DNA of 64,000 nt from Bacillota bacterium (GTDB lineage Bacteria; Bacillota; Clostridia; Acetivibrionales; DTU013), in the NCBI GenBank assembly GCA_023426125.1, contig JAFABI010000094.1, forward strand, positions 50,930 through 114,929. Reading direction: 5' to 3'. The notes below the pieces were generated by a model that was not told the DNA's origin, ran no database searches, and saw only the letters and a program-made list of their open reading frames with translations. The stretch's first letter is position 1. Each line of letters begins with the position of its first letter. Both the position numbers and the translations under genes were made by a program. Shown one piece after another: positions 43,123 to 53,398 of the stretch.

Positions 43123-43998
43123 GTGGAGTGGTTGGAACGGATGAATAAAGCATTGCAGTATATGGAAGACAACCTATCTTCAGATATTAGTTTTGAGGAG
43201 GCAGCTAGAATTGTCTGTTGTTCCTCCTATCATTTTCAGAGAATGTTTTCTTTTATCACAGGGGTAACCCTGGCTGAATATGTCAGGCACAGAAGATTAA
43301 CAATGGCTGCGCTTGAGCTTCAGAACGGAAGTGAAAAAATTATTGATTTAGCTTTGAAGTATGGGTATGAATCCCCTGATGCATTTACCCGAGCCTTCCA
43401 GAAGCTGCATGGCGTTACACCGTCGGCTGCGCGCGAGCCTGGTGTAAAACTGAAAGCTTATCCACGCATTTCTTTTCATATATCAGTGAAGGGAGATAAG
43501 GATATGGATTACAGGATCGTTGACAAACCGGCATTTAAAATTATTGGCAAGGGGATCAGGGTATCTACAAAAGATGGAGAAAACAATAAGCGCATTCCCG
43601 AGTTCTGGTGGGAATGTTATCAAAACGGTTTTAGTGCAGAGCTTGAAAAAATGGCGGACAAAGACGCCGTTACAGGAGAAAGTAAGCTTGGAGTCTGTTT
43701 AGAGCAAGGAGCAGACCCAGAGGAGTTCACCTATTTTATTGGTATTGAAAATACGAGGGGTACTATCCCTGATGGTTTTGCTGAAAAAGACATCCCTGCT
43801 GCCACATGGGCGATATTTGAATCTGCCGGGTCCATGCCTAATGCAATTCAGAGCCTGAATAAAAGAATTTACTCGGAATGGTTCCCTGCAACCGGCTATG
43901 AGCATGCGGGTGAATTTGATATGGAGGTTTATCCTCCAGGAGATGCTGATGATGAGAATTACCGCTGTGAGGTATGGATACCTGTTATCAAAAGATAG
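43123..43998 (+). CDS. AraC family regulator with GyrI-like effector domain
   Basis: 291 residues. The N-terminal AraC double HTH (residues 5-105; VCCSSYHFQRMFSFITG and IIDLALKYGYESPDAFTRAFQ) is followed by a GyrI-like small-molecule-binding domain (about 140-290; DMDYRIVDKPAFKIIGKGIR and CEVWIPVIK). Members of this MarA/Rob-like class sense hydrophobic compounds and control efflux or stress genes. GTG 43123 sits after GGAGGTGAG; the open frame upstream lacks a site. No obvious target gene adjoins it. A terminator follows. Confidence 0.9.
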   Translation: MEWLERMNKALQYMEDNLSSDISFEEAARIVCCSSYHFQRMFSFITGVTLAEYVRHRRLTMAALELQNGSEKIIDLALKYGYESPDAFTRAFQKLHGVTPSAAREPGVKLKAYPRISFHISVKGDKDMDYRIVDKPAFKIIGKGIRVSTKDGENNKRIPEFWWECYQNGFSAELEKMADKDAVTGESKLGVCLEQGADPEEFTYFIGIENTRGTIPDGFAEKDIPAATWAIFESAGSMPNAIQSLNKRIYSEWFPATGYEHAGEFDMEVYPPGDADDENYRCEVWIPVIKR

Positions 43999-44088
43999 AA
44001 CGGGCTATAGACATGAAATATTGATAATTTAAATGCTCTTAAGGGTATATCAATATCGAAAGCTGCAAATTAAGAGGTTGTGCTTTGC

Positions 44089-44127
44089 AAAGGGGCCTTC
44101 CTGAAATTGTTTGGGAAGGCTCCTTTT
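44089..44127 (+). terminator. Rho-independent terminator after the AraC/GyrI gene
   Basis: AAAGGGGCCTTCC (44089-44101) pairs with GGGAAGGCTCCTTT (44113-44126), one mismatch, followed by T residues. Position about 90 bases after the stop. Confidence 0.75.
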
Positions 44128-44167
44128 AAAAGTTACTTTTCAATTTATTTTCTCCTTTTTTAGACCT

Positions 44168-44382
44168 ATGGGGCGGATTTACGCCCCATAAGCCTGTTGT
44201 TTTTGAACAACGTCACAGTCCCCCGCCTCTTAGGAGGGGGTAGCCGATTGAAAAAGCTGTCAGTGGTGGGTTGCAATCCCCAACTGACGTTGTTCAAACG
44301 CCACGTATAGGCGTGGCGCACGAAGTGTAGCGTAGGGCGAATTCATTTCGCCCCGCAGCGAGGGGGTATGGGGGCATACCCC
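44168..44382. repeat. Cluster of five palindromes
   Basis: Five inverted repeats in 215 bases: ATGGGGCG/CGCCCCAT (44168-44189); TTTGAACAACGTCA/TGACGTTGTTCAAA, perfect 14-bp arms at 44202-44215 and 44285-44298 enclosing further small stems; CGCCACG/CGTGGCG (44299-44318); GGGCGAA/TTCGCCC (44335-44353); GGGGTATG/CATACCCC (44363-44382), the last touching the IS4 terminus. No protein fits. The 97-bp unit resembles an end of an IS200/IS605-type element or a MITE. Confidence 0.6.
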
Positions 44383-45684
44383 ATATGCACTAACTTAAGT
44401 TGATCTACTGTTTTGCTTGTGATATAATTGAACAGGGCGATAAAAATGGAAAGTATAGCACGATTAATGGCAGAATTGCCAACAGGATATGAAGAGGACT
44501 GTTTTGAGCAGGGGGCAATAACAAGGATGCGCGGAGTATCGTGCCCTGCCGACCTTATGATGTTATCGATGTTTCATTTGCAAAACGGATGTACCTTGCT
44601 TGAGATTAGTGAAGTGGCAAGAATAACAAGACTCGGGGAAATGAGCGATGTTGCATTTATGAAGCGTTTTGAAAAGTGCGGCAATTGGTTTAGGGCCATA
44701 AACAACAAGATCGCAACACAAGGGCTTATTGACTACCAGAAACCAACGTGGTTGGAAGAAAAAACTGTTGTTGCCGTAGATGCTTCTGATGTCACTGAAA
44801 AGGGGCGTTCCGGCAGAACATACAGGTTGCATTATGCTCTGGACATTTTTAAAATGGGAAGCGTGGACCACTCAATCACTGATGTGAAAGTTGGCGAAAG
44901 TCTTGTTAATTTCAGTCTAAAGCCTGGGTACATGGTGATCGGTGATAGAGTTTATTCCACTATAAACGGCATAGAGCATTGTGAAAAGAACGGCGCAGAA
45001 TTTATCCTTCGAATGCGAAAGAATAGCTTTACAGTAAGGAACGAGCGGAATGAGCCGGTTGATTTTCTAAAGACTATTCAAAGCACTGAAGGCAATAATT
45101 ATGCAGATGTTCGTGCTTTTGCCACTAATCTGGATGGTGATAAAGTACCGATAAGAATCTGCGCAAAGAAGAAAGACCCGGAAGCAATTATTCGAACTCA
45201 AAAAAAGCTGAAACGCAAGGAAAGCAAGAGGCAGCTTAGAATATCTGACGAAGCTAAAGTTTTCAATGAATACATAGTGGTAGTAACTAATCTTAATGAC
45301 AGAATTCCGGCGGAGGAGATTTTAGAAGCCTATCGTTTGCGATGGCAAGTAGAAATATATTTCAAGCGACTAAAATCAATACTGGACTTTGGCGAGTTGC
45401 CCAAACGCAGGCTGGATAGCGTGATTGCTTGGCTTAACGGTAAACTGATGATAGCGTTGTTGATTGAAATCCTGCTCTCAAAAGCCTCTTTTTCCCCTCA
45501 AAAGAATTACGGATAGAAGTATCTGGCGGGAAATGAAGTTTCTGAATCTGTGGTTAGTAACAGGTTTTTGCGTGGAAGGTACATTCTTTTCGGAGTTGGA
45601 AAAGACTTTTATTAGGTTGAATGTTGAAAAAAGAAAGCGTGGAAATCGACTACAACTTTCAACCCTAAGTTGGTGCATATGGGG
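44379..45684 (+). mobile_element. IS4-type insertion sequence, about 1.3 kb
   Basis: Terminal inverted repeats CCCCATATGCACTAACTTA (44379-44397) and its near-perfect complement (45666-45684), one mismatch in 19. It encloses one transposase gene, frameshifted near its end. No clear target duplication. A truncated second copy of its left end lies at 58792-58927. Confidence 0.75.
44446..45516 (+). pseudogene. IS4-family transposase, frameshifted C-terminus
   Basis: About 356 residues in the first frame from ATG 44446. DDE features: TVVAVDASDVTEKGRSGRTY (first Asp), GYMVIGDRVYST (second Asp) and AYRLRWQVEIYFKRLKS (YREK-like block with the Glu). After about 45480 the frame runs into GKMIALL-type hydrophobic sequence and stops at 45516, while a continuing sequence (WLVTGFCVEGTFFSELEK) sits in another frame up to the inverted repeat. 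I infer one frameshift near 45490. Probably inactive. Confidence 0.8.
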
Positions 45685-45845
45685 CAGAGCCCCAAGGTCT
45701 TACTGAAAGTCCTTCAGGCTATAGTTTCCGAAGTATACCTCTGCCAGTGTAAGGTACTTTAAAGATTGGTGTGGTCTGTATGTATTGTACTTGTCAAGGA
45801 ACCTTGCAATCCCATACCGGGCTGCCTTGGGGCTGTCATAGTCAT
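45685..45845 (-). mobile_element. 3' end of an IS3 element, inverted copy
   Basis: Minus strand encodes NDYDSPKAARYGIARFLDKY and the following residues to YSLKDFQ, identical to the end of the IS3 transposase at 58620-58776. At DNA level the two regions differ at only two bases over about 170, including the GGGGCTCTGCCCC junction with the IS4 terminus. Upstream part of the element is missing. Confidence 0.75.
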
Positions 45846-45879
45846 TAACCGCTTTCATCCGTGCGCTGATCATACAGCG

Positions 45880-47126
45880 AATTTTCTCAATCCCGACCGA
45901 CAGCCTGCTCCTCATATTCCTTCACTTCTCGCGGGAGTTCCGGGAGTTGCGGCTTCGGGAAAGTCCCCGATGCTTCTAAAATCACCAGGTTCAAGCAGGA
46001 TTTCGTTGACGACCTGCGGGTCATGTTCGACAATCTCGTCGAATTGACCGAACCGGTATGCCAGGCGATTGACGCCAGCCGGGCCTCCATGACCATATTT
46101 GATACATCCGGCATTGAAGCATACGTCCAAGAGAATAATCCAAAGTACGCGGACTCAATAATAAAGCGGCTTAAAGCTTGGAAGAAAGCTGTTGGAGCAC
46201 CTGAACACTACGACCCGTACAAAGCAGCTTACGCATCAATGCCGCCTCACGCATTCGCAAATCACCAGGTCAAGCAGATGTATATCAACGGACATTTCTG
46301 CTACGCTCACAAATTCGGCATGATTACCAACGGACTTGGTATTGTGCGTGACATTGCCTTCTATGATGCGCAGTACACCGCCACTCACCCGGAGATTGAC
46401 GTCGGCAAGAAGTCCGACGCTCCTAATGAGGACAAGTCCCTCGCTGATGCTAAGGCCCTGATCCCAACCCTCGAAGGCTTTCTCAAGAAACACCCTGGCT
46501 TTAAACCAAGTGTGTTTCTGGGAGACTCTGCTTTTGACTCCATTGACATCTACGCAAAACTCCTTGGCGAAGGCGGCATCGGTTTTTAAAAAGCGTTTAT
46601 ACCGTTGAATGAGAGGTCGTCTCCCTCGTACCCGGACTGCCTGTTGAATGACGAAGGTGTACCATGCTGTCCCAATGACCCAGCGCTTCCCATGAAACCC
46701 GAAGGGAACACATCCAATCTGCGCTGCGGCAGGCCGACATTCAAGTTCGTCTGTCCCAGGATGTCCTGGCGTAAATGCGAGGATGGAAAGTACCGACGCC
46801 GCACTTCCTGTGAAAACCCATGCACCGATTCGCCCTGCGGACGTATGTTCTACATTTACCCGGAGAAAAATTTACGTGCCTTCCCCGGCGCCGTCAGGGG
46901 GACAGAGGAATGGGATGAGACATATAAAATCCGCGTAACGGTCGAAAAGTCCATCAACCATTTCAAGGACAGTTTTTGCATTGCCGGCAGAAAAACTCGG
47001 GATGCGTCAACTCTCCATGCCGACTTGCTTCTTGCGGGTATTACCCAACAGATTACCGTCCTTCTTGCCGACCGTATCCACAAGCACCGGTATATACGGA
47101 GCCTCAAACCGCTGATAGCTGTGTGA
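45880..47126 (+). pseudogene. Broken DDE transposase (IS1182-like)
   Basis: The N-terminus is lost at the IS3 fragment and a frameshift lies near 45955 (FSREFRELRL continues as GKVPDASKITRFKQDF in another frame). The body starts about 45960: ASRASMTIFDTSGIEAYV (catalytic Asp), VFLGDSAFDS (second Asp), then an in-frame TAA at 46587-46589 (GIGF stop KAFIPLN), and finally CGRMFYIYPEKNLRAFPG and YKIRVTVEKSINHFKD (Glu region) to 47126. Two or more lesions, so not functional. The family name is by similarity of these blocks. Confidence 0.75.
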
Positions 47127-47738
47127 GCTAATATTGGGATCCCCTCTCGTTTAAGCCCGCAATTATGGCTATTATCTATGCGCTTTTTTCCGCAGTCCTG
47201 CTTCAGTTTGTCGTTATTCTGTTTATAGTGTTCATCCCGCATCCCTGTTGTGGCTTGTTCTGATTTTTCTGCTTCTTTGCGAAACCTTTGTTTATCTTTT
47301 TGAATTCATTTCGCAATTACCTATTTCGGATTTACCCAACCACCATGTATATATATAATATCAAATCCATTTGACTGCCAAATATGCTTATGAAAAAACA
47401 TCAGATTATAGATTATATTATAACTGAAAACTCCGACTATGTCTCCCGCTCGTATAGTTAAGGTACTTTAGCAATGCTTGGCCCGTATTACTATATAAAT
47501 GTCGGTGTGGGTGAGAAGGAGATAAAATTTATGCATGGAAAAATAGCTGATATTTTAAATCTTTTGCGCTTTGCGAACCTGTCTATGCATAATCGATGTC
47601 TTGCTTCGGAATCACTTAAATGATTACCGGTCAAAAAAGTTATCTAAGAAAATTACTCTTATTCTAATAAAAGTATTGTATGTTCGGAATAAAAAAGTTG
47701 CTATGATTAAACCATAAAAGATATGGGTGGTTGAAAAC
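47127..47738 (+). other. Gap before second importer; one small frame
   Basis: About 610 AT-rich bases. Only a 30-codon frame (47531-47623), MHGKIADILNLLRFANLSMH onward, has a good ribosome site (GAAGGAG); it may be a gene stub. The promoter of the permease operon must lie here; TTGTAT at about 47677 with TATGAT further on is poorly spaced. Confidence 0.3.
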
Positions 47739-48707
47739 ATGACAAAATTAGCTACAGAAATAGCAGCAACAATTCCATCAAGAATGAAAAAGAAATATTT
47801 TAATGATTTCAGACAGCATAAGGCATATTATTTTATGTTGACACCAATGATTGTATTTTTTGTACTTTTTGCATATTTGCCCATGCCGGGTTTGTATCTG
47901 GCATTTGTAGACTATGATTTTGTTAAAAAAATTGCAAGTCCTTTTGTGGGTTTCAAGAATTTCGAATTCTTATTCTATGGCGGTATGGATTCGATTATAT
48001 GGAAATTGACTTTTAACACAATTGTTTATAATATAGCATTTATTGTTTTGGGAGTTGTTACACAGATGGGACTTGCTGTTATTTTGAAGGAGATCACCAG
48101 TAGACTGTTTGTCAAGGTATCTCAGACAGTGATGCTGGCGCCTCACTTTGTGTCAATGGTTATTGTCGGTGTCATTGTGTACAATCTTTTCAACTATAAA
48201 TACGGTGTTGTCAATAATACTCTTACCGCACTTGGATTTGGAAAGTATGATTTCTATCAGAATCCACAGGCGTGGCCGATTATTATCGTATTGGTGCAGA
48301 TATGGAAAAGTGTGGGATACGGCGCCATCGTATATATGGCAGCCATACTGGGAATTGATGAAAGCATATATGAGGCAGCATATATTGATGGAGCTTCAAA
48401 CCTGAAAAGAATCAGGCATATTACTCTTCCACTACTAAAACCTACCGCTATACTGCTGGTGCTACTGGCACTCGGGGGAGTTCTGAAAGGTCAGTTTGAC
48501 CTGTTCTATCAGATAATAGGGAATAATGGATTGTTGCTGAACGCAACAGACATTATCGATACGTATGTATACCGTTCCCTTGCGGTCGACTTCAACATGG
48601 GACGCGGTAGTGCAGCCGGTCTGTATCAATCGGTATTTGGCTTCATTCTGATTGTTGCGGTAAATAAGATAGTCAATAAATTCAGCCCGGAAAATGCATT
48701 ATTCTAA
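47739..48707 (+). CDS. Sugar ABC transporter permease, LplB type (second set)
   Basis: About 322 residues with six membrane helices and the EAA loop YEAAYIDGASNLKRIRHITL. It is a paralogue of the permease at 16965. ATG 47739 is preferred; a GTG at 47727 is in frame. Base composition is more AT-rich than the first cluster, suggesting separate acquisition. The ATPase is again missing. Confidence 0.93.
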   Translation: MTKLATEIAATIPSRMKKKYFNDFRQHKAYYFMLTPMIVFFVLFAYLPMPGLYLAFVDYDFVKKIASPFVGFKNFEFLFYGGMDSIIWKLTFNTIVYNIAFIVLGVVTQMGLAVILKEITSRLFVKVSQTVMLAPHFVSMVIVGVIVYNLFNYKYGVVNNTLTALGFGKYDFYQNPQAWPIIIVLVQIWKSVGYGAIVYMAAILGIDESIYEAAYIDGASNLKRIRHITLPLLKPTAILLVLLALGGVLKGQFDLFYQIIGNNGLLLNATDIIDTYVYRSLAVDFNMGRGSAAGLYQSVFGFILIVAVNKIVNKFSPENALF

Positions 48708-48722
48708 GAGGAGGAAACCACC

Positions 48723-49634
48723 TTGAAGTATTCAGAGTTATATGCAGACACATATTTCAAAAAAGATCTGGCGTCAAAGTTATTCGAGGTTCTTGCAGTT
48801 ATAATAACTTTGGTGATAGCTGTTTTTAGTATAATTCCTTTTATATTTATTTTATCCGGTTCATTCAGTACTGAATCGGAAATATTGGTTAATGGATATT
48901 CCCTGTTGCCCCAGGGTTTTACTCTGGATTCATACAAAACTGTGCTGAATCTGGAAAACAGGATTTCACAGGCCTATCTGGTAACCATTATTATTACAGT
49001 TGCTGGGACCGTACTGGGGCTTCTGACCACCTCCATGAGCGGGTATATATTGTCAAGACCGGATTTCTGGCATAGAAACAAGGCTGCATTTTTTATATAT
49101 TTTACTACGCTTTTTTCAGGAGGGATGATTCCTTCTTATATGGTGAATGTAAATATCCTTCATTTGAACAACAGTATCTGGGTCATGATATTGCCGGCTA
49201 TTATGAGCCCTTTTAATATTTTTCTGTTTAGAAATTTTGTAAAAAACATTCCGGAATCCTTTGTTGAATCTGCAAAAATGGATGGAGCTAGTGATTTCAG
49301 AGTCTACCTGCAAATAATCATGCCGCTGTCAAAACCGGCAATGGCAACCATAGGACTGTTTTTAGCCTTGGGGTACTGGAACCAGTGGTTTCTCTGCAAT
49401 CTGTATATAAAAGATAAAAATCTGTACACGCTACAGTACCTTCTGTATTCAATGCTGGCAAATATGGACGCAATGCTGAGGGACAGAAGCACAGCCGATG
49501 GCATTCAGCAAATACCTACAGAGACAATGAAGCTTGCAACAGCTATGCTTGCAACAGGTCCTGTACTGCTTTTCTATCCTTTTGTACAGAAATATTTCGT
49601 GGGAGGCTTGACCATCGGGGGAGTTAAAGGATAA
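48723..49634 (+). CDS. Sugar ABC transporter permease, YtcP type (second set)
   Basis: 303 residues, TTG start after GAGGAGG. Six membrane helices and EAA loop VESAKMDGASDFRVYLQIIM; ends FVQKYFVGGLTIGGVKG, as in YtcP. In this second set the binding-protein gene does not follow directly: a 1.9-kb insertion (49681-51600) separates them. Confidence 0.93.
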   Translation: MKYSELYADTYFKKDLASKLFEVLAVIITLVIAVFSIIPFIFILSGSFSTESEILVNGYSLLPQGFTLDSYKTVLNLENRISQAYLVTIIITVAGTVLGLLTTSMSGYILSRPDFWHRNKAAFFIYFTTLFSGGMIPSYMVNVNILHLNNSIWVMILPAIMSPFNIFLFRNFVKNIPESFVESAKMDGASDFRVYLQIIMPLSKPAMATIGLFLALGYWNQWFLCNLYIKDKNLYTLQYLLYSMLANMDAMLRDRSTADGIQQIPTETMKLATAMLATGPVLLFYPFVQKYFVGGLTIGGVKG

Positions 49635-49680
49635 ACAAAGTATACAATTCAGGTAGAAATATCTGGTGTATTATAATATA

Positions 49681-51600
49681 AGAATGGTCTCGAAAAGTAA
49701 TTGGTAATTGAGCATTTTTATGTAATTTCAGCATGAGTAGGCAAGCAACCGATACTTTAAGCCCATTCAGGCACTGTACCTTGAAAATTGAAGAGTTGTG
49801 TAACAGGAGAAAGGAAAAATGGGCAGAGCAAAGCAAACCTATGTCCCAGAGCTCAGGTTTGTAGAGGTTAGCAGATTAAAACTCAGGCAGCAATGCCGGA
49901 ATTCTTTTCAATAAGATCAATTATGCTAAAACCAGTATGCTTCACCCAAGCATCCAAATGAATGTTAATGGCTGCAAAAGTGGCTCTGGCAAACCTCTGT
50001 TTTGAACTTCTACACTTGCCGGCTTCAATGTTTTAATCCACAAGGATACGCTTATTGGAGCGTTCAACAGAGGTTCTGATCTTGAACTTTTCCTTAAAGG
50101 CTTCGGTATTTCTGGGAACCGGAGGGAAAAGCCTAAGATCATAATCCGGCTTAATATAGATAGTTCTGCCATAAGAGCTGTTTGAGCAACTGCAAGGTTT
50201 CTCAATCCCGTTGTAATCAAACCAACACCGGTATTTAATACCTTTGGGGAATGAAAATCCTACATGCTGGTACGGGATACCACCCATACAAATGGGTTTT
50301 CCCTCATCATCAAAGCAGAGAATACCCGGATGAGGCTTGATATAGTCGATCCTGGCATTGGAGTCCAGGGGGATGAAGGGAATCATAGCCCACTTGTGAA
50401 GGAGCCTGTAGATGGCATAGTTATCCATGGCGCCATCTGCAAGAAAGTATTTGAAGGTGATGGAAGGAAAGAGCTTTCTGACTTCGTTCAAGGCAAAAAT
50501 GGTCAAAATGCTGTCATGCCTTGGGGCCTGAGCGATTCTGAGGTATATGGTGAGGTCATAGGGACTATCGGAGGCAACGGTGTTAAAGAGAGTGTCACCA
50601 TAGAAATATTGCTCATGGTAGCTGTCCCAGCCCCAGCGGGCATCGGGGTCAGAATAACGGCGAGGACACTGACAGTTGTAGATTCCGTTACTCTTGCAAT
50701 CACAGATTTTGACCCCATGATGACTTGCGCCGGAAATAAGGCAGGAACCATCCATGGCAAATGAGAACATGTTTAGGTTGCCGAGGAGGTCCATTTCAGC
50801 GGACTTATCTACTACACAACGGGCAAGGAGTTCCTGAAAGATTTTCTCAGGCCTTTCCTCCCTGAGCTTTCCCCTCTCTGCCAGAGAGGCTAGTTTGGTA
50901 GTTATACCGGTATGTTTGGGTGGGAGCCTTCTGCCCAGCTTTAAGTTTCATTCGGGGCTTGGAGTAGAAGGATTTGGGTTTGAGTTTTCGCTTTACATCT
51001 TCCTCGTAGGATGCAAGCCAGATACGGTTAATAAAATCGTAATACGAGGCGTGGGAAGGAGCATTGCCAAATTCAAAGCCGCAGGCAGCGCACAGCAGCC
51101 TGTCGCAGGCTACCTTTGGAGCCCAATTTGTGATAGAATGTTCATCGGAAGCAAGCATTAAAATAAGGGAACGGACAATCCCTTGCTGATTCTCGGCGGG
51201 ACGGCCAGTATCAGAGTATAAATGCTTGATAACGGGGAGCAGGCTATCAAGGTTGAAAAGGTAGAGTTTGGAGAGAGGCTTATCCATGGAGACCACCCTG
51301 CTCTTCTCCATTTTAGAGAATAAAATCAAATTAAGCAGGAGTCTCTTCTGGTAGTCCTCATGTGGTTCCCAGTTACACAACATAATCAAAACCTCCAGAT
51401 TCAGTATGTGGTAAAGTTTGCCACTACAACTGGTCTAATAAAATTTGGATGCTGTTGTCAAGGCATACTGCAACCACTTATGGTTGTATGTGGAAAATAT
51501 CAAAGGAAAATTCAAAGTAAATATCTGGAGAATGTTGGAGGTATGAGAGAAAACTCACACCTCAGAACATAAACCTCGAAGGCGTTAGAAGTTTTCGAGA
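49681..51600 (-). mobile_element. Insertion sequence between permease and binding-protein genes
   Basis: Inverted terminal sequences TCTCGAAAAGT (49688-49698) and, at the other end, AGTTTTCGAGA (51590-51600, ten of eleven matching as complement). Flanking GTATTATAATATA (49668-49680) and GTATTATATTATA (51601-51613) differ at one base and look like a target duplication. The enclosed transposase is on the minus strand and broken. Confidence 0.65.
49893..51389 (-). pseudogene. Broken DDE transposase (IS1182-like)
   Basis: Minus strand. The first part (51389 down to about 50880) starts MIMLCNWEPHEDYQKRLLL; a frameshift near 50870 leads to EERPEKIFQELLARCVVDKS and MDLLGNLNMFSFAMDGSCL (catalytic Asp), YFLADGAMDNYAIYRLL (second Asp) and FKIRTSVERSNKRILVD (Glu region). 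An in-frame TAA follows (50034 region), after which NIEAGKCRSSKQRFARATF continues to 49893. One frameshift and one nonsense mutation, so inactive. Related to, but different from, the transposase at 45880. Confidence 0.78.
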
Positions 51601-51633
51601 GTATTATATTATATTAAAGGGGGATTAAGTACA

Positions 51634-53235
51634 ATGAAAAGAAGTAATTTATTCAAGAAGGTCATGTTACTTGCTCTGACTGCTTCAATAGTTTTATCTG
51701 CAGCAGCCTGCGGGAAAAGCGGTGAAGATGAAGCTTCAAGTTCATCGGCAGGCACATCTTCAAGTACAAGCACCAGCTCGGCACCAAAAGAAATAGTTCA
51801 GTTGAAAGCTTTCACCATGGGTGTTGAGCCTGAAAGCGGGATGGAAAATTTTTACAAACAACTTGATGAACTAACGATAAAAGATCTAGGAGCGACCGTG
51901 AGATTTGACTACATCGCATGGGGAGATGAAAAGAATAAAATCAATTTGGCCATTGCGTCTGGAGAATATGATTTGTATGTAGGCGGCGGTTTCTCGGATT
52001 ACAAACTTACAGCTACTAAAAATGCATTTCTGGATCTGAACCCGCTGTTAAAGGACGTTCCTGAACTGGTAAAGCACTACACAACTGCATCCGATCAAAC
52101 TTTGAAAAATCATGAAATTAATGGTAAGCTGTATGGGATACCTCAGTTCAGCAAGCCGGGAGGTTATGGCGGAGAGGGTTTTCTTTACCGGGAAGATTTG
52201 AGAAAAGTCTGGAGCCTGCCTGAAATCAACAGTCTTGATACCATGGAACAGTATATGTATAAAGCAAAGGATGATCCCAAGTACAAAGATGTTTCTCTGG
52301 TTACCGATCAGCGTTTCTGGACTAGTCTCTGGTATATGATTGCCGGTGATAAATATATGACAGCTACCGATTTGATTGGAGCGCCATATGCTGTTGTGGC
52401 CTATAATAATCCTTATAAGGTTATAAGTGTGGTTGATACGCCGGAGTACAAGAAGGTTCTGGAATATGCTTTGAAATGGTATAAAGATGGTATTGTTGAC
52501 CATGATATTCTTGCGGCACAGCAAAATGCAACAGCAAAGGCTGCCGAGCTTATTAAGGCGGATAAAAAACCTGCTGAAACTAATTCACCCCGCTGGTCTA
52601 TAGAAGGCAGCATTATTGCTCCGGTATACAAGGAGCATCCCGAATGGGAGCTGGGTTGGTATGATTATCTGTATAATAAAGTTCCGGCGTATCTGCCTTC
52701 AATAACAAATGCGACAGCAATTTCAATTAATGCTAACTCAAAAAATGCACTGACTGCATTGAAGTTTATTGAAAAAGCGCATACTGATGAGACATATTAT
52801 ACTTTAGTTAAATTCGGTGTGCTGGATGAAAATTATAAGATTGTAGACGGTATCCCATCTACAACAGGTATAGATGCAAAGAATATTAAACCTGCCTGGA
52901 CAGGTGTTTATGACGGTTATATTGAAAAAGCCGGAAAAAGCGCTGATCCAAGATGGCAGGCAGATGGCGATGCAAAGGAAGCAGCAGCTAAGCCCGCTAC
53001 CGAATACAGCCCTCTGGAAGGCTTTTCCTTTAACATTGCGGAGTTATCAGCTGAAACAGCAGCACTTGAAACTGTAAAGAATCAGTACATGATTCCTCTG
53101 CAGTGTGGTGTCACAAAAAATATCGACAGCGATCTGGCAAATGTCAAACGAAAGCTTGAAGGCGCAGGGTTGCAAAAATATCTTGATGCATTACAAAAGC
53201 AGTTGAGTGATTTTGAAGCAAGCAAAGGAAAATAA
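51634..53235 (+). CDS. Extracellular sugar-binding lipoprotein (second set)
   Basis: 533 residues. Lipoprotein signal: basic start KRSNLFKK, hydrophobic stretch, lipobox SAAAC with acylated Cys at about residue 26, then a Ser-rich linker (SSSSAGTSSSTSTSS) and a solute-binding fold. ATG 51634 follows AAAGGGGGA. It originally followed the YtcP permease; after the insertion it needs its own promoter, possibly the AT-rich TATTATATTATATT just upstream. Confidence 0.93.
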   Translation: MKRSNLFKKVMLLALTASIVLSAAACGKSGEDEASSSSAGTSSSTSTSSAPKEIVQLKAFTMGVEPESGMENFYKQLDELTIKDLGATVRFDYIAWGDEKNKINLAIASGEYDLYVGGGFSDYKLTATKNAFLDLNPLLKDVPELVKHYTTASDQTLKNHEINGKLYGIPQFSKPGGYGGEGFLYREDLRKVWSLPEINSLDTMEQYMYKAKDDPKYKDVSLVTDQRFWTSLWYMIAGDKYMTATDLIGAPYAVVAYNNPYKVISVVDTPEYKKVLEYALKWYKDGIVDHDILAAQQNATAKAAELIKADKKPAETNSPRWSIEGSIIAPVYKEHPEWELGWYDYLYNKVPAYLPSITNATAISINANSKNALTALKFIEKAHTDETYYTLVKFGVLDENYKIVDGIPSTTGIDAKNIKPAWTGVYDGYIEKAGKSADPRWQADGDAKEAAAKPATEYSPLEGFSFNIAELSAETAALETVKNQYMIPLQCGVTKNIDSDLANVKRKLEGAGLQKYLDALQKQLSDFEASKGK

Positions 53236-53300
53236 TTTTCGCATGCAAAATATTCATATGGGTACACCATCTGACAATGGGAATCAACATAGCAATGAAT

Positions 53301-53322
53301 GGATGTCTTTTAACAGACATCC
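53301..53322 (+). terminator. Hairpin between binding-protein and kinase genes
   Basis: GGATGTCT (53301-53308) pairs with AGACATCC (53315-53322), followed by TTCTTT. Probably a partial terminator that lets the binding protein be made in excess over the kinase, as at 20613-20647 in the first cluster. Confidence 0.55.
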
Positions 53323-53398
53323 TTCTTTGCGTATTAAAATGCTGTATATAAGTACTGGAAAAAGAAGTATAATATTTATAGCAATGTGGGGGTGAAGT

